From: an uncultured Oscillospiraceae bacterium | Lineage (GTDB): Bacteria; Bacillota; Clostridia; Oscillospirales; Oscillospiraceae | Assembly (NCBI GenBank): GCA_934630555.1 | Contig: CAKTXB010000033.1 | Coordinates: 1-13,158 of the forward strand | Reading direction: 5' to 3' | Length of the DNA: 13,158 nt | Shown: piece by piece, positions 1-6,807 of the stretch | Numbering within the stretch: the stretch's first letter is position 1 | How the letters are laid out: each line of letters opens with the position of its first letter | Translations under genes and position numbers: made by a program | Notes under the pieces: model-generated | The model's database searches: none | The model's input: the letters and a program-made list of their open reading frames with translations, nothing else | What the model was told of the DNA's origin: nothing

Positions 1-261
1 GTTGATAATGATCCCGATGGCAAAGTATTTTCCGGGGCGCAGCTCCAACAGTGTGGATGGGCGGCCGGGCTTTACCGGCGCTGCGCCGCTGCATTCGCGT
101 ACAAGCTGCTCCTCGAGCAGCTCATTGACGATGCTGGTGACAGCGGAGCGGGCCAGACCGGTTTGCTGGGCGAGCTGCGCGCGGGAGGATGGCCGCTGGT
201 GCAGCTGCTTGAGCAGGAGCGCACGGTTTGCCACACGCAGCGATCGGTTGGTATTGGACAT
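1..261 (-). CDS. ROK-family transcriptional repressor, N-terminal part (runs off left edge)
   Basis: Eighty-seven codons are visible on the minus strand from an ATG at 261; the gene continues beyond base 1. Residues about 10-55 form a winged helix-turn-helix of the MarR-like kind found at the N-terminus of ROK repressors (RAQLAQQTGLARSAVTSIVN as the helix-turn-helix core). It is followed by the typical wing and junction GRPSTLLEL and the start of the sugar-sensing domain (YFAIGIIIN). A GGGGA ribosome site lies 7 bases before the ATG, with a matching promoter further upstream. The gene is transcribed divergently from the sugar importer operon, which is the usual place for a local regulator. 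Family knowledge says such proteins bind operators as dimers and release on binding a sugar. The inducer and the sensing domain cannot be seen here. Confidence 0.85.
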   Translation of the reverse strand, partial: MSNTNRSLRVANRALLLKQLHQRPSSRAQLAQQTGLARSAVTSIVNELLEEQLVRECSGAAPVKPGRPSTLLELRPGKYFAIGIIIN

Positions 262-299
262 AGAACGATCCCCATCTTTCCATGTGTTCTGATAGCTGC

Positions 300-328
300 A
301 TCATAGCAGAGAATTTTAGAAATGTAAA
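300..328 (-). promoter_or_regulatory. Promoter of the left ROK repressor
   Basis: On the minus strand there is a -35 box TTTACA (plus-strand 323-328), a 17-base spacer and a -10 box TATGAT (plus-strand 300-305), each matching the sigma-A consensus at 5 of 6 bases. Transcription would start near 293, giving a leader of about 32 bases before the ATG at 261. The spacer contains plus-strand TTTTAGAAA (314-322), which is close to a motif near the other two promoters of the locus. Confidence 0.65.
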
Positions 329-535
329 GATAATAATTCATGATAAGAACAAAAAATGCGAAAATATCCTGACGGGCGGGAAGATGATTTCACATATAAA
401 ACCCAAATACAATACGGCAGATATGCGAAATGACGGATAATCGAGAAAGTACGGAAATAAATTGTTGAATATAATCAAATTACACATGGCGCCACTGTGC
501 ACATTCCTGTTTTTGAGAAACTTTTAAAAAACAAT

Positions 536-564
536 TTGACAATAGTAGAATAAGAACGTAAAAT
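536..564 (+). promoter_or_regulatory. Main operon promoter
   Basis: A perfect -35 box TTGACA (536-541), a 17-base spacer and a -10 box TAAAAT (559-564, 5 of 6) make a strong sigma-A-type promoter about 100 bases ahead of the importer ATPase gene. Start of transcription is expected near 571. It should drive at least the three importer genes and probably the enzyme genes too, because no other convincing plus-strand promoter was found until 11841. Confidence 0.75.
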
Positions 565-570
565 GGCGAT

Positions 571-669
571 AGACAGACCCCCGGCACATTGGTGCGGCAG
601 GGAACAGGCCGGACTGCCGGCGTGGGAACGACCGGCGGCGGCACACGAGCAGGAGGAAAGGAGCGGGAA
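571..669 (+). other. 5' leader of the importer operon
   Basis: This roughly 99-base leader is G+C-rich. It can form small hairpins: GCAC/GTGC at 584-587 and 592-595, and GCCGG/CCGGC at 608-612 and 617-621. The same frame as the ATPase is open from a TTG at 589, but there is no ribosome site before it. AAAGGAG sits 6 bases before the ATG at 670, so the leader is judged non-coding. No known riboswitch was recognised. Confidence 0.5.
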
Positions 670-2196
670 ATGGAGAGTCAATATATCTTGGAGATCCGGC
701 ACGTCCGCAAAGAGTTTCCCGGCGTGGTTGCGCTGGATGACGTATCGCTTTATTTGAAGCGCGGCGAAATTCACGCGCTGGTGGGTGAGAACGGTGCCGG
801 AAAATCAACGATCATGAAGATCCTGGCGGGTATTTACACAATGGATTCCGGCGAGATCCTGTTTGACGGAAAGCCGTTTGCGGCGCGCCGTCCGGTGGAG
901 GCGCTGGAAAAGGGCATTTCCATGGTGCATCAGGAGCTGGATCTGATCCCGGATATGACCGTGGAGGCCAACGTGTTCGCCGGGCGTGAAAAAGGCCGCG
1001 GACTTGTGGCCGACAAGCACTGGATGACGCAGCGCACGCGGGAACTGATGGAGGAACTCGGCATTGATATTGACCCCAAGACCAAGGTCGGCAAGCTGAG
1101 TACGGCACAGCAGCAGATGGTCGCCATCACACGGGCCATTGCGTTTAACGCGGAGGTCATCATTATGGATGAGCCGACGTCAGCCATTACGGACCGCGAG
1201 GTGGAAAAGCTGTTTGAGATCATCCGGCGGCTGAAGGAACAGAACAAGGCCATCGTTTACATCTCCCATAAGATGGACGAGATCTACGCGCTGACGGACC
1301 GTATCACCGTGCTGCGCGACGGCCAGCTGATCGGCAGTGTGGACACCAAGGACGTGACGCCGGAAAAGCTCATCAATATGATGGTAGGCCGCGACCTTTC
1401 GGACGTGTACGTGAAAAATGCGCCGAAGGCGACGGACTTTGACGAGAACGAAGTGCTTTTGAAGGTGGAAAACCTCAGCCGCGAGGGGGAATTCCGCGAT
1501 GTGAGCTTTGAAGTAAAGCGCGGCGAGATCCTGGGGTTCTACGGCCTGATGGGCGCGGGGCGCACAGAGATCATGGAAACGGTATTTGGTCTGCGTAAGG
1601 CGGATGACGGCGCGGTGACGCTGAATGGCAGGAAGATCCATACCATCCGCGGAGCGATCAACAATGGCATGGCATTTATAACGGAGGACCGGAAGATCTT
1701 TGGACTGAACCTGATCGCATCGGTGAAGGATAACATTACCATTGCCTATCTGCGCCAGGTGCTGAAGGGCGGCTTCCTTATGAACTTTAAAAAGGAAAAA
1801 AAGACGGCAGATTCGCTGATCGAAAAGCTGCGCATCAAATGCGCCAGCCGCGATGTACTGGCCGGAACGCTTTCCGGCGGCAACCAGCAGAAGATCGTCA
1901 TTGCCAAGTGGTTCATGGGCGACCCGGACGTGCTGATCATGGACGAGCCGACGCGCGGCATTGACATTGGTGCAAAGGCGGAAATTTACAAGCTGATGGA
2001 TACACTGGCCAAGAGCGGCAAGAGCATCATCATGATCTCATCGGAAACACCGGAGCTGCTCGGCATGAGCGACCGCATCATTGTGATGCACGAGGGTGAT
2101 ATGACCGGCGAGTTTACCCGCGATGAAGCGGACCAGGATACGCTGATGGCGTGTGCCATCGGCGAAGTCAGCGCGATGGGCGAAAGGAGAGCATAA
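670..2196 (+). CDS. Sugar ABC importer, double ATPase subunit (RbsA/MglA family)
   Basis: This 508-residue cytoplasmic ATPase powers uptake through the neighbouring permease. Both nucleotide-binding halves are present. The first has Walker A GENGAGKST (39-47), Q-loop Gln88, signature LSTAQQQ (143-149), Walker B ending DEPT (163-170) and switch His200. The second has the degenerate Walker A GLMGAGRTE (292-300) usual in this family, signature LSGGNQQK (401-408) and Walker B ending DEPT (421-428). Length matches RbsA/MglA (about 500). Start: ATG at 670 with AAAGGAG 6 bases upstream; the upstream TTG at 589 has no ribosome site. It is first in the operon, with 4 bases to the permease gene. The substrate cannot be read from an ATPase; the class imports ribose, galactose, xylose, allose and some polyols. 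Confidence 0.95.
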   Translation: MESQYILEIRHVRKEFPGVVALDDVSLYLKRGEIHALVGENGAGKSTIMKILAGIYTMDSGEILFDGKPFAARRPVEALEKGISMVHQELDLIPDMTVEANVFAGREKGRGLVADKHWMTQRTRELMEELGIDIDPKTKVGKLSTAQQQMVAITRAIAFNAEVIIMDEPTSAITDREVEKLFEIIRRLKEQNKAIVYISHKMDEIYALTDRITVLRDGQLIGSVDTKDVTPEKLINMMVGRDLSDVYVKNAPKATDFDENEVLLKVENLSREGEFRDVSFEVKRGEILGFYGLMGAGRTEIMETVFGLRKADDGAVTLNGRKIHTIRGAINNGMAFITEDRKIFGLNLIASVKDNITIAYLRQVLKGGFLMNFKKEKKTADSLIEKLRIKCASRDVLAGTLSGGNQQKIVIAKWFMGDPDVLIMDEPTRGIDIGAKAEIYKLMDTLAKSGKSIIMISSETPELLGMSDRIIVMHEGDMTGEFTRDEADQDTLMACAIGEVSAMGERRA

Positions 2197-2200
2197 CGAG

Positions 2201-3172
2201 ATGAGCAAGGATAATAACCGCATGAAAACACTCCAGCAGCGCCGCCGCGTCGGCACGCTGATCGGCAAATACGGCGTATATTTTGCGCTGGTTGTAATGT
2301 TTGTGGCAATGAGCTTTGCCTCACCGACATTTTTGACGGTGACGAACCTGTTCAACATCCTGAAGCAGAATGCGGTCATCGGCATTATATCCGTTGGCAT
2401 GACGTTTGTCATCGTGACGGGCGGCATCGACCTTTCCGTGGGCGCGATCGTGGCCATGGCAGCGTGTTTTGGCACGAGCCTTGCCCAGAAGGGCACGGCG
2501 ACCCCGACGGCCGTGGCATATTTGGTGGGCGTTTTGGCCGGCATCGCGTGCGGCGCGTTCAGCGGCTTGTTTATTGCGCACTTCCATCTGCCGGCCTTCA
2601 TTGCAACGCTTGCGACACAGACCATTGTGCGCGGCATTGTGTACGTGTTCACCGATGGCCGCCCCATTACAGGCGTGACGGATGCGTACAAGGTCATTGG
2701 CCGGAGCTCGTGGGGATTTCTTCCCATTGCAGTCGTTATTTACGCGGTATTTATTGCAGCGGGAATTTTCTTCCTGAGCTACACGAAGTTCGGACGACAC
2801 GTGTATGCCATCGGCGGCAACAAAAAAGCGGCAATCGTATCCGGCGTGAATGCAAAGCTGACGGAGTTTATGGTGTACGTCATTTCGGGTTTTACGGCGG
2901 CGTGTGCCGGTGTGCTGCTCTCCAGCCGTATCCAGACCGGCCAGCCGGCTGGCGGCCAGGGCTATGAGCTGGATGCTATCACGGCTACGGTCATTGGCGG
3001 CTCCAGCCTTTCGGGCGGACGCGGCACGGTGTTTGGCTGCTTCGTCGGTATGCTGGTCATCGGTATCATGACAAACGGCCTCGACCTGCTGAATGTTTCG
3101 TCCTACTATCAGCAGATCATCAAGGGCGCGATCATCCTGCTGGCTGTGCTGGCCGACCGGAAGAACGCGTGA
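2201..3172 (+). CDS. Sugar ABC importer permease (RbsC family)
   Basis: This 323-residue membrane protein is the channel subunit of the importer; two copies would pair with the ATPase. It begins with a short basic cytoplasmic tail (MSKDNNRMKTLQQRRR), then has a series of hydrophobic segments (for example about 24-42, 57-73, 104-124, 174-193, 224-240, 280-292, 305-317). Family hallmarks are GGIDLSVG (74-81), the cytoplasmic loop IGGNKKAAIVSGVN (204-217) that contacts the ATPase, and GGSSLSGGRGT (266-276). ATG 2201 lies 4 bases after the ATPase stop, and its AAAGGAG ribosome site lies inside the end of the ATPase gene, so the two are translationally linked. A later Met at codon 8 is a less likely start. 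Two stop codons (TGA TAA) end the gene. Confidence 0.95.
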   Translation: MSKDNNRMKTLQQRRRVGTLIGKYGVYFALVVMFVAMSFASPTFLTVTNLFNILKQNAVIGIISVGMTFVIVTGGIDLSVGAIVAMAACFGTSLAQKGTATPTAVAYLVGVLAGIACGAFSGLFIAHFHLPAFIATLATQTIVRGIVYVFTDGRPITGVTDAYKVIGRSSWGFLPIAVVIYAVFIAAGIFFLSYTKFGRHVYAIGGNKKAAIVSGVNAKLTEFMVYVISGFTAACAGVLLSSRIQTGQPAGGQGYELDAITATVIGGSSLSGGRGTVFGCFVGMLVIGIMTNGLDLLNVSSYYQQIIKGAIILLAVLADRKNA

Positions 3173-3177
3173 TAAGT

Positions 3178-3215
3178 TCCATTTCGCATCCACCTGAGAA
3201 TCCATTTTTGCATCC
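3178..3215 (+). repeat. Imperfect tandem direct repeat downstream of the permease
   Basis: TCCATTTCGCATCC (3178-3191) recurs as TCCATTTTTGCATCC (3201-3215), 23 bases from start to start. A more diverged copy, TCCATTTATCGATCC, lies after the binding-protein gene at 4369-4383. These are visible in the sequence; their role is unknown. They sit in the 119-base gap between permease and binding protein, where no convincing promoter was found. Confidence 0.4.
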
Positions 3216-3291
3216 CTTGTTCACGGTAATAACCGCTGGAGGGCGGATATTATAAGCGCAAGCACAAAAACAAATTTTAGGAGGAGAAAAA

Positions 3292-4296
3292 ATGAAAAAA
3301 CTGATTGCTCTTATGTTGGCGCTCGTGATGTGCCTGGGCCTGATGGCCTGCGCATCTTCGGGCAGCAAGGAAACCCCTGCCGCGACCACGGAAAAGCCCG
3401 CCGCGACAACTGAGGCCCCGGCTGACAAAGAACAGACGGCCGAACCGTCCGGCGAGAAGAAGCTCGTCATTGCCTGGACTGACGGCAATCTGGCCAACGA
3501 AAACAATGCCATGTGCACCGACGTTGCCAAGGCGTATGCCGCAGAAAAGGGTATTGACTTCATTCTGCTGGACGGCGAAGGCAATGGCGAAAACCAGGTT
3601 GCACACTGCGAAACCCTGATCGCACAGGGCGTTGACTGCGTTATCATGCAGGCATATGACGCCGCGGCCTGCGAAGCGGGCGTTGAGATGTGCATTGAGG
3701 CCGGCGTGCCGGTCCTGTGCGCAAAGACCATGCTGGAGGACAACACCCTCTGCCCGTTTGTCGGCCAGAACGACACAGACGCCGGTGAGATGGAAATGCA
3801 GTGGATCGCCGACCAGCTGGGCGGCAAGGGCAACATCGTTATCCTGGAAGGCCCGACCGGCAACTCGGCGGCTATTCAGAGAAACGACGGTATCCACAAT
3901 GTTTTGGAAAACTACCCCGACATCAAAGTCCTTTATACGCAGACCGGCAACTGGAACCGTGAAGAAGGCATGGCTCTGATGGAAACCTGGCTGCAGATGG
4001 GCGAGCAGATCGACGCGGTCGTGGCACACAACGATGAAATGGCGCTGGGCGCTTATGACGCCATCGCAGACGCCGGCAAGGCGGGCGAGATCCTGGTCAT
4101 CGGCATTGACGCCATTCAGGCAGCCAAGGAATCTGTTGCAGCCGGCGAGATGAATGTCACCATCCTGCAGGATGTGGAGACCATTGCCAAGACGGCTATT
4201 GACACGGCCGTCAAGCTGGCAAAAGGCGAGACCGTGGAGCAGTTCACGTATGTTGCGCCGGTGCTGCTGACGAAGGAAACTGTTGGCGACTATTGA
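3292..4296 (+). CDS. Sugar-binding lipoprotein of the ABC importer (RbsB-like, periplasmic-binding type I fold)
   Basis: This 334-residue extracytoplasmic binding protein is tethered to the membrane by lipid. The signal peptide has a basic start (MKK), a hydrophobic core and a lipobox LMAC with the lipidated Cys at residue 20. A flexible Ala/Thr/Pro/Glu linker (about 21-56) follows, including the near-repeat AATTEKPAATTEAP. The ligand-binding lobes begin at KLVIAW (57) and contain HNDEMALGA (246-254) and VIGIDAI (269-275), typical of the ribose/galactose-binding family. ATG 3292 has AGGAGG 7 bases upstream. It lies 119 bases after the permease, a longer gap than elsewhere in the importer, which may allow separate mRNA processing and high expression of this subunit. 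The ligand cannot be assigned; the locus points to a polyol or ketose. Confidence 0.93.
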   Translation: MKKLIALMLALVMCLGLMACASSGSKETPAATTEKPAATTEAPADKEQTAEPSGEKKLVIAWTDGNLANENNAMCTDVAKAYAAEKGIDFILLDGEGNGENQVAHCETLIAQGVDCVIMQAYDAAACEAGVEMCIEAGVPVLCAKTMLEDNTLCPFVGQNDTDAGEMEMQWIADQLGGKGNIVILEGPTGNSAAIQRNDGIHNVLENYPDIKVLYTQTGNWNREEGMALMETWLQMGEQIDAVVAHNDEMALGAYDAIADAGKAGEILVIGIDAIQAAKESVAAGEMNVTILQDVETIAKTAIDTAVKLAKGETVEQFTYVAPVLLTKETVGDY

Positions 4297-4403
4297 TAGC
4301 CACGCTGAGGTAAGCGGTGGATACCATTTCAAAATTCGCGATCTGGAAGTACAGCTTGAGCTGAAAGATCCATTTATCGATCCGCATTCATGAATTACCC
4401 CCC

Positions 4404-4455
4404 GGCGGGCCGGAACGGTGTGCCGCAAGGCCGGATCCCTCCGTGCCGGCCCGCC
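4404..4455 (+). other. Large G+C-rich stem-loop between importer and enzyme genes
   Basis: GGCGGGCCGG (4404-4413) pairs perfectly with CCGGCCCGCC (4446-4455). After one A-G mismatch, ACGG (4415-4418) pairs with CCGT (4441-4444), giving an almost continuous 15-step stem with a 22-base loop. No run of T follows, so it is not a standard terminator. Family experience suggests such structures protect the upstream mRNA from 3' exonucleases or thin out downstream transcription. The rest of the 200-base gap (4297-4496) holds a smaller hairpin at 4300-4320 and no gene. Confidence 0.7.
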
Positions 4456-4496
4456 CCTCAATTCAAAGCACTGCAAGCGTTTAAGGAGGTTTGCGT

Positions 4497-5543
4497 ATGA
4501 AAACCATGAAAGCCCTGGTTTATGACAAGTCCGGACGGCAGTATTCCAGCATCCGGCAGATCCCGTATCCCACCTGCGGTGACAACGATGTGATCGTGAA
4601 GGTCATGTCGGCCTCCATCTGCAAGGGCGTGGAGCATGACCATGACCGTGGCGTCGGTACAGATCTTGCAAAGTACCCGGTCGTGCCTGGCCACGAATTT
4701 GCTGGCTACATCTATGAAATTGGTAAAAACGTCACGGATCTCAAGGTTGGCGACCGCGTGACTTGTGATAATACGGAGTATTGCGGCTCCTGCTATTACT
4801 GCAAGAAGGAGGAATCCAACTATTGCCCGACGTTTGGCTCGCTGGGTCACAACATCAATGGCGGTTTTGCCGAATATGTGCGTGTGAACAAGGATAAGGC
4901 CTTCCCCATTCCTGACAGCGTTTCGTTTAATGCCGCTGCGTTGTGTGAGCCGATCGCGTGCTGCCTGCACGCCGTGGATCGCACCAATATCCGCTATGGC
5001 GACACGGTGGTCGTGTTCGGCGCAGGCTCCATGGGCATGATCCTGGCACAGCTGTTCCATCACTCCAATGCACGGGAAGTTATCCTCATTGCCAGCACGA
5101 AGAGCAAGCTGGATCTGGCGGAAAAGATGGGGATCCGTACCATTGTGATGGACCGCAACGACTATTCCAAGCACGAAAAGGAACTGCTGGCGCGCCATCC
5201 GCTGGGCGTGAATGTGATCGTGGACGCTACGGGCAGCCCGAAGGTTTGCGAAAACGGTATGAAGCTGCTGAAAAAGGGCGGTATGCTGCTGCAGTACGCA
5301 CTGGTGCACAGCGATGAAAAAATGACGCTGGACCCGCGCCTGATGTTCAACAACGAACTGACGTTTACAACGTCGTTCTGTCAGTCGCACAACTTCGGCC
5401 GTGCGGTCGAATGCCTGGAGAGCGGCATTGTGAACGGCGATGCGCTGGTGACGGGCGAGTATCCGCTGGACGAGTTCTATGCGGGCCTGGATGAAAATGT
5501 GAATGACCGCAATTCGCTGAAGGTCATCATCCATCCGAACTAA
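4497..5543 (+). CDS. Zinc-dependent medium-chain alcohol/polyol dehydrogenase
   Basis: This 348-residue cytoplasmic MDR oxidoreductase interconverts an alcohol and a carbonyl. Catalytic zinc ligands are Cys42, His66-Glu67 in PGHEFAG and Glu151 in CEP. The structural zinc lobe is complete, with Cys96, 99, 102 and 110. The nucleotide-binding turn GAGSMG lies at 175-180. At the end of the next strand (about residue 200) there is Ser (LIASTK) instead of the Asp that selects NAD, so NADP may be preferred (inference). ATG 4497 has a perfect AAGGAGGT 6 bases upstream; a TTG at 4491 in the same frame is too close to that site. It is the first enzyme gene after the importer. The substrate is unknown; relatives act on polyols, polyol phosphates or butanediol. 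It is clearly distinct from the second zinc dehydrogenase at 8748. Confidence 0.88.
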   Translation: MKTMKALVYDKSGRQYSSIRQIPYPTCGDNDVIVKVMSASICKGVEHDHDRGVGTDLAKYPVVPGHEFAGYIYEIGKNVTDLKVGDRVTCDNTEYCGSCYYCKKEESNYCPTFGSLGHNINGGFAEYVRVNKDKAFPIPDSVSFNAAALCEPIACCLHAVDRTNIRYGDTVVVFGAGSMGMILAQLFHHSNAREVILIASTKSKLDLAEKMGIRTIVMDRNDYSKHEKELLARHPLGVNVIVDATGSPKVCENGMKLLKKGGMLLQYALVHSDEKMTLDPRLMFNNELTFTTSFCQSHNFGRAVECLESGIVNGDALVTGEYPLDEFYAGLDENVNDRNSLKVIIHPN

Positions 5544-5551
5544 GAATAAAA

Positions 5552-5570
5552 CAACTCTGATCCAGAGTTG
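5552..5570 (+). other. Small hairpin preceding the terminator
   Basis: CAACTCTG (5552-5559) and CAGAGTTG (5563-5570) form a perfect 8-bp stem with a 3-base loop directly after the dehydrogenase stop codon. No T-run follows. The segment between it and the terminator could pair CCGC (5577-5580) with GCGG (5586-5589), which would use the first bases of the terminator stem. An alternative structure is possible but unproven. Confidence 0.5.
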
Positions 5571-5586
5571 CTGAAGCCGCGAACAG

Positions 5587-5626
5587 CGGGAGAACGCGTT
5601 CACGGAGCTGCGTTCTCCCGTTTTTT
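5587..5626 (+). terminator. Rho-independent terminator inside the operon
   Basis: CGGGAGAACGC (5587-5597) pairs perfectly with GCGTTCTCCCG (5610-5620), an 11-bp stem with a 12-base loop, immediately followed by six T (5621-5626). All the sequence hallmarks of an intrinsic terminator are present. It ends only 16 bases before the ATG of the next gene, leaving no space for a new promoter. The downstream genes therefore depend on read-through or antitermination, or on a promoter not recognised here. Confidence 0.85.
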
Positions 5627-5642
5627 CGGAAGAGAGTACATT

Positions 5643-6788
5643 ATGGAGAGAAACGAACCACTTTGCCTGGCGCTTGGAATGGGCGCGATCGGCAAGGCTG
5701 TGTCGGGCTACGCCATGCGGCGAGCGGGTGTGCGCGTCATTTATGCGGACATTGCGCAGACGCTGATCGACACCGTGAACCGTGACGGCGGTTACTGGCT
5801 TGGCACAGCGGATATTTACACAAAAACACTGACAAAGGAATTTATCACGGGCGTAAGCGCGGTGCATACTGACGCGCCGGAGGCGCAGCAGGCGGCAATA
5901 GAGGCGGACTACATGATCTCTGCCGTTGGGCCGAAGGGCTTTCGGGCGCTGCTGCCCAAAGCGGCAGACTGGCTGCGCGCACGGGCGGCAGTGACGGATA
6001 AGCCCCTTTACTATATGGTCTTTGAAAATGACCATGACGCGATGGAGCTTTTGCGCGGTGCGGTGCGAGAAGCGCTGGGCGATATTCCATCGTGGCTGCA
6101 TCTGACAAAGTGCTCCATTGAGCGGATGACAAAGGTCGTGGAGCTTCCGGACACCGGCACGACGGCGATCGGCGAAACATTTTTCCCCATTATTGCCGAC
6201 GGTGCAGCCATGACCGGAAGCGGCATTGCCGGGCGTGCGGATGTCATTGAGCTGGCAGATGATGTGGAAAAATATTATTACCGCAAGCTGCTGACGAACA
6301 ATCTGGGTCATGCAGTGCTGGGCTATGCGGGGATCCCAAAGGGATATACGAATACGCTGGAAGCAATGGCAGATGCGGAGATCTACACGCTGCTGCGCCG
6401 GGCACTGGAAGAATCAGGGCGGGCCATCTGCGCCAAATGGGGCTTTACGGCTGCGCATATGCAAAAGCACATTGATACGCTGATGCTGCGCTACGCGAAC
6501 CCCGGGCTTGTGGACGCGCTGCCGCGGCTGGCGCGCGACCCGCTGCGCAAGCTCTCGCCGGACGACCGGATCGTACTGCCGATACGGCTGTGCTACACAT
6601 ATGGCATTCCGGCGGAGGGGCTGCTGGAAGTGCTGCATCGGGCCATCTGCTTTGATGCACCGGATGTAGAGGGCAGCGATACGCTGCGGGCGCTGCACGC
6701 AAGCATTGGTGAAGCAGGTATTTTGAAAACAGTCTGCAAAGCAGACGGAGCATTTTTGCAGGATGCGCTGCATCTTGCTGCAACTTGA
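5643..6788 (+). CDS. Polyol(-phosphate) dehydrogenase, mannitol-1-phosphate 5-dehydrogenase-like (long-chain family)
   Basis: This 381-residue protein has the length of MtlD (about 382). The N-terminal Rossmann domain has GMGAIG (12-17), with Asp36 at the end of the second strand, pointing to NAD. The family catalytic pattern K-x4-N-x2-H is present as Lys215, Asn220 and His223 within KLLTNNLGH; KCSIERM (156-162) precedes it. The family is zinc-independent and oxidises hexitols or hexitol phosphates, for example mannitol 1-phosphate or glucitol 6-phosphate to fructose 6-phosphate. ATG 5643 was chosen because translation from further upstream would start within the terminator; its ribosome site (GGAAGAG, 5628-5634) is weaker than others here. 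The gene lies 19 bases before the transaldolase. Whether the substrate is phosphorylated is inferred only from the SorE-like neighbour. Confidence 0.85.
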   Translation: MERNEPLCLALGMGAIGKAVSGYAMRRAGVRVIYADIAQTLIDTVNRDGGYWLGTADIYTKTLTKEFITGVSAVHTDAPEAQQAAIEADYMISAVGPKGFRALLPKAADWLRARAAVTDKPLYYMVFENDHDAMELLRGAVREALGDIPSWLHLTKCSIERMTKVVELPDTGTTAIGETFFPIIADGAAMTGSGIAGRADVIELADDVEKYYYRKLLTNNLGHAVLGYAGIPKGYTNTLEAMADAEIYTLLRRALEESGRAICAKWGFTAAHMQKHIDTLMLRYANPGLVDALPRLARDPLRKLSPDDRIVLPIRLCYTYGIPAEGLLEVLHRAICFDAPDVEGSDTLRALHASIGEAGILKTVCKADGAFLQDALHLAAT

Positions 6789-6807
6789 ATTTTTGAGGAG
6801 TTTTTTC

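Larger units (their letters stand above)
262..669. promoter_or_regulatory. Divergent intergenic control region
   Basis: This 408-base gap has no credible gene. It is A+T-rich from about 300 to 565, unlike the G+C-rich genes on both sides. It holds two opposing promoters, listed separately. Candidate operator sequences are a near-perfect 14-base palindrome TTGAATATAATCAA at 465-478 (6 of 7 pairs), CACA/TGTG arms around TGGCGCCA at 483-499, and GTTTTT/AAAAAC arms at 509-514 and 527-532 just upstream of the operon -35 box. A direct repeat ATGCGAAA occurs at 356-363 and 423-430. Which of these is bound by a protein is unknown. No cre-like sequence was seen here. Confidence 0.7.

Noticed and set aside
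470..475. Perfect TATAAT as a second operon promoter
   Set aside because: No acceptable -35 box lies 16-18 bases upstream (AAGTAC at the 17-base position). It is more likely part of the palindrome at 465-478.
589..669. In-frame upstream TTG start for the importer ATPase, adding 27 residues
   Set aside because: No ribosome site precedes it, the extra residues are Gly/Arg/Thr-rich and unlike the family, and ATG 670 has a good AAAGGAG.
3173..3291. Separate promoter for the binding-protein gene
   Set aside because: TTGTTC (3217) and TATTAT (3248) are present but 25 bases apart, and no other pair fits.
4295..4393. Protein-like open frame (DSHAEVSGGYHFKIRD...) after the binding-protein stop
   Set aside because: No start codon or ribosome site is present, third-position G+C is far lower than in neighbouring genes, and the binding protein already ends at the normal place for its family. 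Probably chance or a worn remnant.
4472..4485. cre-like TGCAAGCGTTTAAG before the first dehydrogenase
   Set aside because: The left half fits, but the conserved C and A of the right half are missing, and it is far from any recognised promoter.
4458..6311. Open minus-strand frame of about 617 codons opposite the first two dehydrogenase genes
   Set aside because: It is antisense to two well-recognised genes, its protein is His/Arg/Gln-rich with no family features, and it spans a terminator. Strong third-position G+C bias creates such frames; similar ones at 6445-7761, 8658-9569 and 12008-13042 were dismissed for the same reason.
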